A stretch of 64,000 nt of DNA from REEB95 sp035632055 (GTDB taxonomy: Bacteria > Pseudomonadota > Alphaproteobacteria > ATCC43930 > CGMCC-115725). The first letter of the stretch is position 1, and each line of letters opens with the position of its first letter. Position numbers and translations under genes: made by a program. This document shows, piece after piece, positions 8,374 through 16,262 of the stretch. Below the pieces are notes generated by a model. The model made no database searches, was not told the DNA's origin, and saw only the letters and a program-made list of their open reading frames with translations. Where the stretch lies: the NCBI GenBank assembly GCA_035632055.1, contig DASQHO010000018.1, positions 1-64,000 of the forward strand. Reading direction: 5' to 3'.

Positions 8374-9570
8374 ATGAACCAGCCCCGCGTCACCGCCGCC
8401 TTCCTCAATATCGGCCATGCGGTCGATCACCTGATGATGCTGATCTTCCCAACGGTGCTGCTGGCGATGACCGCGTCGTTCGATTCCGATTATCGCGCCA
8501 TGCTGCCGCTGTCACTCGGCGGCTTCATTGCTTTCGGCGCCGGATCGTTGCCGGCCGGCTGGCTCGGCGACCATTGGGGCCGGCGACCGATGATGATCGT
8601 GTTCTTCATCGGCATCGGCGTCGCCGGCATGCTGACATCGCTGGCGCAAACGCCGTGGCAGATCGCCGCCGGCCTCACGCTCGTCGGATTGTTCGGATCG
8701 ATCTACCACCCGGTCGGCATTGCCATGCTGGTCAAGGATCAGAAGCGCCTCGGCCGTGCGCTCGGTTGGAACGGGTTGTGCGGCAATCTCGGCGTCGCGT
8801 TCGCGGCGCTGTCGGCGGGTGCGCTTGCCGACCTCGCGGGCTGGCGCGCGGCCTATGCGGTGCCGGGCGCGATCGCAATCGCATTCGGCATCGCCTTCGC
8901 CTGGCTGGTTCCGAACGCGCCCGCGCCGGTTGCAACCAGCGCAGGCGGCACACGGCGCGTTACGCATGATGACGAAACCCGCCGTGTCTTTTTGCTGCTG
9001 ACCATCGCGACGATCTGCGGCGCGGTCGTCTTCAACGCGACCACCATCGCCATGCCGAAGCTGTTCGACGTGCGGCTGAGCGCATTGGTGCACACAACCT
9101 TTGGCGTCGGCCTGCTGGTCTGCTTCGTCTATGTCATCGCCGCCTTCGCACAGCTCCTCGTCGGATGGCTGATCGACGGCCGACCGCTGCGCGACGTTTT
9201 CTTGCCTTTGGCGTTGCTTCTCGTCCCGCTGCTGCTGCTGGCCGGCGCGTTGAGTAACTGGCCGATGCTGGCGGTATCGGTGGCGATGATGTTCGTCGTC
9301 TTCGGCTTCATTCCGATCACCGACGCGATGGTGGCGCGCTACGCGCACGACGCCTGGCGCTCGCGGGTTTACGCCGTGCGCTATTTGGTGTCGCTCCTGG
9401 CCTCCAGCATCGCCGTGCCGCTCGTTGCCTTCCTGCCGCCCGAGCGCGCCGGCTTCGTCTGGATCTTTGCCGTACTGCTGGTATTCGCCGCCGGCATTCT
9501 TGCGACCGCGTGGCTTTTCCCGCGCGGCGCCCGGGCCAGCGCACCGGCCGTAGCCGAAGCCGCCGACTAA
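8374..9570 (+). CDS. MFS transporter, efflux type
   Basis: About 398 residues with roughly 12 hydrophobic segments. The motif GDHWGRRPMM after the second segment is the MFS signature between TM2 and TM3, and GSIYHPVGIAM resembles the conserved HP motif of fosmidomycin-resistance-type transporters. Substrate unknown; an exporter role is likely because it is paired with a divergent NimR-like regulator. I favour ATG 8374, directly in front of the first membrane segment; ATG 8341 is an alternative adding 11 basic residues. Neither has a strong ribosome site. Confidence 0.85.
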   Translation: MNQPRVTAAFLNIGHAVDHLMMLIFPTVLLAMTASFDSDYRAMLPLSLGGFIAFGAGSLPAGWLGDHWGRRPMMIVFFIGIGVAGMLTSLAQTPWQIAAGLTLVGLFGSIYHPVGIAMLVKDQKRLGRALGWNGLCGNLGVAFAALSAGALADLAGWRAAYAVPGAIAIAFGIAFAWLVPNAPAPVATSAGGTRRVTHDDETRRVFLLLTIATICGAVVFNATTIAMPKLFDVRLSALVHTTFGVGLLVCFVYVIAAFAQLLVGWLIDGRPLRDVFLPLALLLVPLLLLAGALSNWPMLAVSVAMMFVVFGFIPITDAMVARYAHDAWRSRVYAVRYLVSLLASSIAVPLVAFLPPERAGFVWIFAVLLVFAAGILATAWLFPRGARASAPAVAEAAD

Positions 9571-9614
9571 CCGTTGCCGTTGCGCGGCGGCCGTGCGCGG
9601 ATGAGGATGGCGGC

Positions 9615-10088
9615 ATGAGCGATCCAGCGACGGTTGCGGCAACTGCCCGCGAACTGCTACGCCGTGCGCCACGCGCCGGCTTGGCAACCTTAACCACATC
9701 CGGCGCGCCCTATGCCTCGCTGGTGCTGACGGCCGACGACGGCACCGGCACGCCGCTGCTGCTGCTGTCGGACCTGGCCGAGCACGCCAAAAATTTAAGG
9801 CGCGACCCGCGGGCTTCGCTGCTGGTTGAAAGCGCTGACAACGCAAGCGATCCGCTTGCCGCGCCGCGCGTGACCTTCATGGGCGAGGCGGTGCGCATTG
9901 CCGAGGCCGCCGCCAACGCGAAATTCGTCGCGCGCCACCCGTCGGCCGCGACCTATGCCGCGTTTAAGGACTTCGCCCTTTACCGTCTTGCCGTCGAGCG
10001 CATTCATCTCGTCGCCGGCTTTGGCCGGATCGATTGGATATCGGGCGACCAATATCGCACCGCAGCATCGGCTTTTTCGAAGCTCTGA
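9615..10088 (+). CDS. Pyridoxamine-5-phosphate-oxidase-like (HugZ-type) protein
   Basis: A 157-residue protein with the split-barrel FMN-binding fold of the PNPOx superfamily: GLATLTTSGAPYASLVL near residues 22-38, LLSDLAEHAKNLRRDPRASLLVE in the middle, and FGRIDWI at the C-terminus. The arrangement resembles the N-terminal domain of HugZ/HutZ heme-utilisation proteins; the extra C-terminal heme-binding domain is absent. Actual activity (heme, FMN or F420 related) cannot be decided. The start ATG 9615 is chosen because the domain begins at once; the frame further upstream is a shadow of the transporter. It lies 44 bases after the MFS stop and may be co-transcribed with it. Confidence 0.78.
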   Translation: MSDPATVAATARELLRRAPRAGLATLTTSGAPYASLVLTADDGTGTPLLLLSDLAEHAKNLRRDPRASLLVESADNASDPLAAPRVTFMGEAVRIAEAAANAKFVARHPSAATYAAFKDFALYRLAVERIHLVAGFGRIDWISGDQYRTAASAFSKL

Positions 10089-10260
10089 CGCGCACAGTTG
10101 CAATAGCTGCACCGCGCTGCGGCAGAAATCGGTCACGGTGCGCGGACCAACCCACGTTGCAATCGTCACATTCCGCGCGATAGTTTTACAACCAAGCCGG
10201 CACCGCGATGCGAGGGGGAAAGCGCGTCGCCCATAAGCCGGCACCGGAGTCACCTCGGCC

Positions 10261-10266
10261 AGGAGG
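10261..10266 (+). promoter_or_regulatory. Shine-Dalgarno AGGAGG that fixes the pckA start
   Basis: A perfect AGGAGG lies 7 bases before GTG 10274. It indicates that translation begins at this GTG and not at the in-frame ATG at 10208. Confidence 0.8.
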
Positions 10267-10273
10267 AAACACC

Positions 10274-11899
10274 GTGCCCAAGGACGCACCCGAGACGGCG
10301 CTCGCGCTCGCCTCGACTTTCGGTCTCAAGCAGCAAGGCTTTCGTAATCTGAGCGGCGAGCTCTGGAATCTGTCGGTTCCGGTGCTCTACGAGCACGCCA
10401 TCCGCAATGGCGAGGGATTCCTCGGCGCTGGCGGCTCGTTTATCGCCTATACCGGCGCCTTCACCGGCCGAACGCCGAAGGATAAGTACACTGTCGACGA
10501 GCCGTCGACGAGCAAGGACATCGACTGGAACGAGATCAACCAGAAGCTGCCCGAAGCAACCTTCGACCGGCTGCATCACCGCGTGCTCGCGTGGTACCAG
10601 GGCCATAAGCTCTATGTGCACGATCTGCGTGCCGGCGCCGATCCGGCATTCGGACTCAAGGTGCGCGTGGTGACGCCGAGTGCATGGCACGCGCTGTTCG
10701 CGCGTAACATGTTCATCCGCCCGAAGCGCGAGGAGCTGCGCGACTTCACGCCGGATTTCACCATCCTGCATGCGCCGAAACTGTTCGCGATGCATGAGAT
10801 CGACGGGATCCGGTCGGACACGATCGTCGCGGTGAATTTCGCGCGCAAGCTTGTGCTGATTCTTGGCACGGAATACGCGGGCGAAATCAAGAAATCGGTC
10901 TTCGGCTATCTCAACTACGTCCTGCCAGGACGCGACGTGCTGCCGATGCACTGCTCGGCCAATGTCGGCCTGCGGGGCGACGCCGCCATTTTCTTCGGCC
11001 TGTCGGGCACCGGCAAAACAACGCTGTCAGCCGACAGCTCGCGCACGCTCATCGGCGACGATGAGCACGGCTGGAGTCAGAAAGGGCTCTTCAACTTCGA
11101 AGGCGGCTGCTACGCCAAGTGCATTAACCTCTCGAAGCAGGCCGAGCCCGAAATCTACGACACGGTCTTCCGCTTCGGCACGGTGCTCGAGAATGTCGTC
11201 ATCGACCCGGCAACGCGCGTGCCGGACCTCGACGATGGCAGCCTGACCGAGAATACCCGCGCCTGCTATCCGGTCGATTTCATTCCCAACATGAGCGAGA
11301 CCGGCCTGGCGCCGCATCCCGAAAACGTCATCATGCTGACGGCCGACGCTTTCGGCGTCCTGCCGCCCATCGCCAAGCTCACGCCGGAACAAGCGATGTA
11401 CCACTTCCTCTCGGGCTATACCGCGCGCGTCGCCGGCACCGAGAAGGGCCTCGGCAAGGAACCGCAGGCGACATTCTCGACCTGTTTCGGAGCCGTTTTC
11501 ATGCCGCGGCATCCGACGGTCTACGCCAAGATGCTGGGCGAACGCATCGCCCAGCACAAAGCGACCTGCTGGCTGGTGAATACCGGCTGGTCGGGCGGCG
11601 CGTACGGCGTCGGGTCACGCATGAAGATCGCACACACCCGCGCGCTGGTGCACGCCGTGCTGGCCGGAACGCTCAAATCTGTACCGACGCGGAAGGAACC
11701 GTTCTTCGGTTTGCAGGTCCCCGAATCCTGCGGCGAGGTGCCGACCGAAGTCCTCAATCCGCGCAACACCTGGACAGACAAAGGCTCCTACGACCAGACC
11801 GCGCGTGGCCTTACCAAACGGTTCGAAAGCAATTTCAAGCAGTACGAGCCCTACGTGAGCAACGATGTGAAAGCCGCCGGTGTCCACGCCGCCGCCTGA
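10274..11899 (+). CDS. pckA: Phosphoenolpyruvate carboxykinase (ATP)
   Basis: Converts oxaloacetate and ATP to PEP, the first step of gluconeogenesis. The product is 541 residues from GTG 10274, close to the usual 536. It shows the P-loop GLSGTGKTTLS, the metal-binding DDEHGW stretch, the substrate region TGRTPKDKY near the N-terminus and NTGWSGGAYG near the C-terminus. It supplies PEP, the donor for the PTS chain encoded 2.9 kb away on the opposite strand; chvI, chvG, hprK and pckA are often neighbours in alphaproteobacteria, and here an AraC/MFS/PNPOx block has come between. A stem with a T-run follows the gene. Confidence 0.96.
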   Translation: MPKDAPETALALASTFGLKQQGFRNLSGELWNLSVPVLYEHAIRNGEGFLGAGGSFIAYTGAFTGRTPKDKYTVDEPSTSKDIDWNEINQKLPEATFDRLHHRVLAWYQGHKLYVHDLRAGADPAFGLKVRVVTPSAWHALFARNMFIRPKREELRDFTPDFTILHAPKLFAMHEIDGIRSDTIVAVNFARKLVLILGTEYAGEIKKSVFGYLNYVLPGRDVLPMHCSANVGLRGDAAIFFGLSGTGKTTLSADSSRTLIGDDEHGWSQKGLFNFEGGCYAKCINLSKQAEPEIYDTVFRFGTVLENVVIDPATRVPDLDDGSLTENTRACYPVDFIPNMSETGLAPHPENVIMLTADAFGVLPPIAKLTPEQAMYHFLSGYTARVAGTEKGLGKEPQATFSTCFGAVFMPRHPTVYAKMLGERIAQHKATCWLVNTGWSGGAYGVGSRMKIAHTRALVHAVLAGTLKSVPTRKEPFFGLQVPESCGEVPTEVLNPRNTWTDKGSYDQTARGLTKRFESNFKQYEPYVSNDVKAAGVHAAA

Positions 11900-11932
11900 A
11901 TGTCGCTGATCACGTCGAGCGATTCCCGCAGC

Positions 11933-11972
11933 AAACCGCACGTGAAACTGTTGCCGAACCCTTTGCGGTTTT
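11933..11972 (+). terminator. Probable pckA terminator
   Basis: AAACCGCA (11933-11940) pairs with TGCGGTTT (11964-11971) and the second arm runs into TTTT. The 23-base loop is long, so strength is moderate. Confidence 0.45.
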
Positions 11973-12097
11973 CCTAGTTTAGATCATCGCTCTTCCGCGC
12001 ACGGGAGAGGCAAAACCGCACACGGGCGCGGTGACGCTCGGGGGGAAACAATGAAGCGCACGCGCAACGTCGCGTCCGGGCGCAGGGCCGTCGTGCC

Positions 12098-13609
12098 ATG
12101 AGCGATATTTCCGTTCTCGTCGCCGGCGGTGGACCGATCGGATTGGCCATGGCGGGCGAACTGCGGCGCCGTGGCGTCCCGTTCCGCGCAATCGAGCGCG
12201 CGGCGCGTCGCACCGACCTTTCGAAGGCGCTGGTCATCTGGCCGCGGACGCTCGAGCTGCTGCGGCTTGCCGGTTGCGCCGACGATTTCACCGCCGTCGG
12301 CCGGCCAACTCGCGAGGCACAGCTTCGCGCGAACGGCCGTCTCATTGCGGAGATCAGCTTTGCCGGCATCGCGACACCCTATCCCTATGCGCTGTTCATC
12401 CCGCAGAGCGAGACCGAACGCCTGCTCGAGGAACATCTCGAACGGCTCGGCGGCCGCCTCGAGCGCACGGTTGAGCTGACGTCGTTCGAGCCAGGACAAA
12501 ATGGTGTCGCATGCACGCTCACTCACGCCGACGGCCGCATTGAACGCGTCACCTGCGACTATCTCGTTGGCTGTGACGGCGCGCACAGCGTCGTGCGCCA
12601 CGGCCTCAAGATAGATTTCGCCGGCGCGACCGAGCCCGCCGCCTTCATGCTCGGCGACGTCAAGCTCGACGGCGCGGTCGAGGACAAGCTTCAGCTCTAT
12701 TGGCATCGCGAAGGCGTGCTTGGGATCTTTCCGATGCAGCGCGGCCGGTTCCGTGTCATCGCCGATCTCGGACCGGCGACAGCGGCACCGCAAGAAGCGA
12801 CCCTCGACCTCATCCAATCAGCCCTCGACCGCCGAGGCCCGCGCGGCGTGCGCGCCTACGATCCGGTATGGCTCAGCCTGTTCCGCATCAACGATCGCAA
12901 GGTATCGGATTATCGGCACGGCCGCGTCTTCCTGACCGGTGACGCCGCGCACATTCACAGCCCGGCCGGCGGCCAGGGCATGAACACCGGTATCCAGGAT
13001 GCCTTCAACCTTGCATGGAAGCTGGCGCTGACAATCAAAGGCAAATCCGGCGACCGCCTGCTGGCGACCTATTCGCCGGAACGCAGCGCGGTCGGCGACC
13101 GAGTGCTGCGCAATGCCGCGCGCCTGACACAACTGGCGACACTGCACCAGCCCGCGGCACAAGCGATTCGCAACCAGGTGGTCGCGCTATTGATGCGGTT
13201 TGCACCCGTGCGCCGCGCCTTTGCCCGTACCATGACCGAGCTCGATATCCGCTATCCGCGCAGCGCACTGAGCCAAGGTCGGCCGAGCAAGGCACTGCGG
13301 CCCGGCGACCGCGCGCCCGATGCTGCGGCGACGATCGATGGCCGGCGGCGGCAGCTTTTCGACGTCCTCAACCGCGACGGCTTTACCGTGCTTGCGGTGG
13401 GCGCGGCCGAGGCGCCGGGAGCCGTCGAACTCGCCGCGCGCTTTATGCCTTGGGTCAAAGCGGTGCCGGTTTTAGCGGAAGGTGAGATGAAGACGCGCTA
13501 CGGCACCGGGGTCTACGTTATCCGTCCGGATTGGTATGTCGGCTTGATCGCGCGCGCCGGCGGATACGACAAGGCCGAGCGCTACCTTACGGCCTGGCTG
13601 CGCTCTTAG
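12098..13609 (+). CDS. FAD-dependent aromatic-ring monooxygenase
   Basis: A 503-residue class A flavoprotein hydroxylase. It has the FAD motif GGGPIG near residues 10-15, the NAD(P)H/FAD motif CDGAHSVVR in the middle, and GDAAHIHSPAGGQGMNTG near residue 285, all characteristic of the PheA/TfdB/UbiH group. The C-terminal 110 residues form a thioredoxin-like domain without a CxxC, as in phenol 2-monooxygenase. The substrate is likely a phenol or polycyclic aromatic compound but cannot be fixed; no ring-cleavage genes are nearby. It appears to be a single gene. The 198 bases between pckA and this gene hold only the pckA terminator and a GGGGGAAACA stretch well upstream of the start. Confidence 0.88.
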   Translation: MSDISVLVAGGGPIGLAMAGELRRRGVPFRAIERAARRTDLSKALVIWPRTLELLRLAGCADDFTAVGRPTREAQLRANGRLIAEISFAGIATPYPYALFIPQSETERLLEEHLERLGGRLERTVELTSFEPGQNGVACTLTHADGRIERVTCDYLVGCDGAHSVVRHGLKIDFAGATEPAAFMLGDVKLDGAVEDKLQLYWHREGVLGIFPMQRGRFRVIADLGPATAAPQEATLDLIQSALDRRGPRGVRAYDPVWLSLFRINDRKVSDYRHGRVFLTGDAAHIHSPAGGQGMNTGIQDAFNLAWKLALTIKGKSGDRLLATYSPERSAVGDRVLRNAARLTQLATLHQPAAQAIRNQVVALLMRFAPVRRAFARTMTELDIRYPRSALSQGRPSKALRPGDRAPDAAATIDGRRRQLFDVLNRDGFTVLAVGAAEAPGAVELAARFMPWVKAVPVLAEGEMKTRYGTGVYVIRPDWYVGLIARAGGYDKAERYLTAWLRS

Positions 13610-13632
13610 GCATCCGCCGCCGCGGCGACTGC

Positions 13633-13806
13633 CTATTTCTTCCGTTTCGGCCGCGCGGGTTCCGATTGGAGCCGCCGGGCGATCTTCTCCAATTTGCCCG
13701 CCGCGGCGATGAAAACCTTGCGGACTTCGCCGCGCGGCAGACCTTTGGCCGTGCGCAGCATGCGGCGCACCTCACGCGTGACCATTGCGGCATCTTTGGA
13801 TTTCAT
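13633..13806 (-). CDS. Small basic hypothetical protein
   Basis: 57 residues, strongly basic (KSKD at the start, RPKRKK at the end), with an amphipathic central helix. I do not recognise the family. The ATG 13806 has a GAGG about 12 bases upstream. It lies convergent with the monooxygenase and alone between it and the membrane protein. It may be a nucleic-acid-binding small protein, but this is a guess; it could also be non-coding. Confidence 0.38.
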   Translation of the reverse strand: MKSKDAAMVTREVRRMLRTAKGLPRGEVRKVFIAAAGKLEKIARRLQSEPARPKRKK

Positions 13807-14058
13807 CGCCTGTGCTCGCCTCGGTTGCGTGGATCGGGACGGTTCGGCAGGCACCTGGCTGGGCGACGCCGGCGTCTGGAAATGGCGCTGCCAGCGACAG
13901 CGCAGATTATTACATAATCGCCGTTCCAAGTCTTTAGCGCCCAATCGCCGCCGAGCTTGGGTCTCATGCTCGACGGATACACCCGAACCCGTCAAAGTTG
14001 CGCTGCGCGATCACACAACCAAAAGGCGGCGCCCAGCCGGGCGTTCGAGCAGCCGAAT

Positions 14059-14835
14059 ATGGGATCGGGAGCTGAGGCATGGGCGCTGGCGGCGAAGCTG
14101 GCGGTGACCGCCGCCTTCGTCGTCGGCGCGGCGCGCGCAGCCGAGCGTACGGGCCCGCTGATCGGCGCGATGGTGGCGACACTGCCGATCGCTGCCGGTC
14201 CGGCCTATGTTTTTCTCGCACTTGACCACGATGCCGAGTTCATCGCCGCCAGCGCATTGGCGAGCCTCGCGGCCAACGCCGCCAACATGGTGTTCTGTAC
14301 CGTCCACGCCGCGGTGGCGCAGTCGCGTACGACCGCAGCCAGTCTCACTATCGCGCTCGGCGTCTGGATCGTCCTAGCCATCGCCGCGCGCACCATCAGT
14401 TGGACATTGCCCGAAGCCGTGCTGCTCAACGTCGTCGTCTTCGTCGCATGCCTGGCAATCAGCCGCAAATTTCGTGCCGCGCAGATGCCGCCGACAGCCC
14501 GGCGCCCCTTCGACGTGCCGCTGCGCGCCGCCATGGTCGCGGGACTGGTGGCCGCCGTTGTGGTGCTGAGCTCGCACGTCGGTCCGACGGTGACCGGAAT
14601 CCTGGCACTGTTTCCGATCGTCCTGGCGAGCCTGATCCTCATCTTCCAGCCGCGCATCGGTGGTCGGGCGACCGCGGCGTTGACCGCCAATGCTGTAATC
14701 GGCCTCGGCGGATTCGCTGCCGCGCTGATTGCGCTCCATCTGACAGCGCTATCGCTCGGTGCGCCCATAGCGCTGGTGCTCGCGCTGCTGGTCTCGATCG
14801 GCTGCAATTTTGTGATCGCTGTTGCTCGCCGGTAA
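14059..14835 (+). CDS. Integral membrane protein of unknown function
   Basis: 258 residues made almost wholly of hydrophobic segments, about eight, separated by short loops; a longer hydrophilic loop lies around residues 135-150 (RKFRAAQMPPTARRPFD). No transporter signature is visible. The two halves look similar in pattern (a TGPLIGAMVATLPIAAGPAY stretch early, VGPTVTGILALFPIVLAS late), suggesting an internal repeat as in some small permeases. The start ATG 14059 precedes the first membrane helix; the frame upstream is not protein-like. No operon partner is apparent. Confidence 0.72.
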   Translation: MGSGAEAWALAAKLAVTAAFVVGAARAAERTGPLIGAMVATLPIAAGPAYVFLALDHDAEFIAASALASLAANAANMVFCTVHAAVAQSRTTAASLTIALGVWIVLAIAARTISWTLPEAVLLNVVVFVACLAISRKFRAAQMPPTARRPFDVPLRAAMVAGLVAAVVVLSSHVGPTVTGILALFPIVLASLILIFQPRIGGRATAALTANAVIGLGGFAAALIALHLTALSLGAPIALVLALLVSIGCNFVIAVARR

Positions 14836-15038
14836 CGCGTCGCCGACGGCTTATTGCGCCGCCCATTGGCGCCGAATCTCTGCGCAACGCGCGGGCCGAG
14901 GCCGAGTCGCGGTGGGGTACGGCGGGTGAACGGGTTGCGAACGCACGTGGATCGCGAATCGGCGCGATCACAGAAACGTCACTGCCCCAGCCGATACGGC
15001 ACGCCTACCCTCGCAACCCGTCGATCCTGGGGGTGGGA

Positions 15039-15221
15039 ATGGCGGAGGGTTCAGCGGCATCCACGACCTATCGCGAGCAAGCAGCCCGCTTGCGCGCGCT
15101 GGCGCGCGAGTCGGCAAGCGCGCTACTGCGCTTTGAGTTGCTGGAAGTCGCGGCGCAGTTCGAACGCTTGGCTGAACTCGCCGAGCACAAAGTTTCGCGA
15201 TACAGAATGTCACAGTGCTGA
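15039..15221 (+). CDS. Small conserved helical protein (rhizobial type)
   Basis: 60 residues. The core YREQAARLRALARESAS followed by LLEVAAQFERLAELAE is a pattern seen in many tiny Hyphomicrobiales proteins of unknown function that are predicted to form two amphipathic helices. A purine-rich GGGGGTGGGA stretch precedes ATG 15039. It lies 200 bases after the membrane-protein stop and ends 25 bases before an FNR/FixK box. Function unknown. Confidence 0.65.
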   Translation: MAEGSAASTTYREQAARLRALARESASALLRFELLEVAAQFERLAELAEHKVSRYRMSQC

Positions 15222-15245
15222 GGCACTGCGGCGGGTTGGTGTCGG

Positions 15246-15259
15246 TTGATGCAGATCAA
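15246..15259 (+). promoter_or_regulatory. FNR/FixK box (TTGATGCAGATCAA)
   Basis: An exact match to the TTGAT-N4-ATCAA anaerobox bound by FNR and FixK proteins. Its centre lies 41 bases before ATG 15294, and a TAGGAT hexamer lies 32 bases after the centre (15282-15287). These are the distances of a class II FNR-activated promoter, with transcription starting at or next to the ATG of the 65-residue protein. Confidence 0.65.
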
Positions 15260-15293
15260 CGCGGCACGCAGCACGTTTCCGTAGGATGCCGTC

Positions 15294-15491
15294 ATGGTGC
15301 GCGAACCGTTGGCATCGCCGGTTTATACGATCACGCTGCTGAAGAATGGCCGTTACGGCGTCAAAGCAGCGGCGGTCGCCGGCTCTCCCGCCACCCGCTA
15401 TCACGAATTTCTGTCGCGCAGCGCAGCCGACGAATGGATTGAACGCGACCGCCGCGCGCTTGGGCTAAAGCCGGCCCGTCAGCACGCCTAA
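15294..15491 (+). CDS. Small hypothetical protein behind an FNR/FixK box
   Basis: 65 residues: a short beta-rich first half (VYTITLLKNGRYGVKAAAV) followed by a helix (ADEWIERDRRALGL). I do not recognise a family. The exact FNR/FixK box 35 bases upstream suggests induction at low oxygen. The AGGA at 15283 could serve either as ribosome site or as part of the -10 element. It converges with the PAS-domain gene, with a 20-bp palindrome between them. Confidence 0.58.
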   Translation: MVREPLASPVYTITLLKNGRYGVKAAAVAGSPATRYHEFLSRSAADEWIERDRRALGLKPARQHA

Positions 15492-15522
15492 ACACGGGGT
15501 CGGATCGACGAGATCCGAGGAA

Positions 15523-15542
15523 GCCGCCGCACGTGCGGCGGC
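15523..15542. terminator. 20-bp perfect palindrome between convergent genes
   Basis: GCCGCCGCAC followed directly by its reverse complement GTGCGGCGGC. It lies between the convergent ends of the 65-residue gene and the PAS gene, so it could form a cruciform or act as a two-way transcription barrier. No T-run follows on either side, so it is not a standard intrinsic terminator. Confidence 0.4.
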
Positions 15543-15563
15543 ACGCGGCGTGCGTAAGCCGCC

Positions 15564-16124
15564 TTAAGCAACGAGAGCGCTATAGCTGTCCTCGTAAGTG
15601 AAGTCGCCGGAGGATCCGGCCCAGCGGCCGACCCATTCGTAGGCGCTGCCGTTATATTCGAAATGCAGCGCCGCGACGAATTGACTAACCGTCTTGCCAT
15701 CGTCGGATAACGGCATCACGAGGCGGTGGCATATCAACGGCACGTGGTTCGATGACAGATAACGATGCCGCAGCAGCAACGGCTGCTTGCGCTCGGAAAT
15801 CAGGCGATATTGCGCGACGATCGACGCGCGGCGCTCTGGCGGGCAGACTTCGTCGCAATGCTTGCCGGTGAGTTCGCTGCCATAAGCGGCGACGACCGCC
15901 GTGCCGGCCAGACGGTAACGCAACCGCGCGCCACCATCGACCAGTTCAGTGATTAGGAGATGCGGCAGAAGTCGCGGAATTTCGGTCGGTTCGATGTCGC
16001 GGCGACGCGGCAGGGCGCCATTGCGGCATTTGCCGCACCAATATGCGTAAGCGGGACCCAAAATCGGATCGTCGCGAAACTCTCCCTGCACGTCGCCCTC
16101 ACCCCCGACATTGTGTTCCACCAC
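15564..16124 (-). CDS. PAS-domain protein (PAS_5 type)
   Basis: 186 residues with no output domain. The pattern LGPAYAYWCGKCRNGALPRR followed by EIPRLLPHLLI and a single PAS-like sensor core is typical of the short PAS_5 proteins common in Rhodospirillales and Hyphomicrobiales. The ligand is unknown. The start is GTG 16124; an N-terminal CGKC could bind metal but is not a family hallmark I can confirm. The gene is on its own; the 138 bases upstream before polA ends contain no recognisable feature. Confidence 0.7.
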   Translation of the reverse strand: MVEHNVGGEGDVQGEFRDDPILGPAYAYWCGKCRNGALPRRRDIEPTEIPRLLPHLLITELVDGGARLRYRLAGTAVVAAYGSELTGKHCDEVCPPERRASIVAQYRLISERKQPLLLRHRYLSSNHVPLICHRLVMPLSDDGKTVSQFVAALHFEYNGSAYEWVGRWAGSSGDFTYEDSYSALVA

Positions 16125-16262
16125 ACCTTAGTCACAACGGTTTAACGGGAGTTAAAACAGCCACGCGGCGGCGTGCGCCATCCACAGGTTTTTTCGGTGC
16201 AATTCCGCGACCGCGACGCGCATGCGATCGCGTGACAGACAGGCGGGGCAATGAAGCCGGCG

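Noticed and set aside
10208..10273. ATG 10208 as pckA start
   Set aside because: No ribosome site, and the extra 22 residues are basic and not conserved in type; AGGAGG points to GTG 10274.
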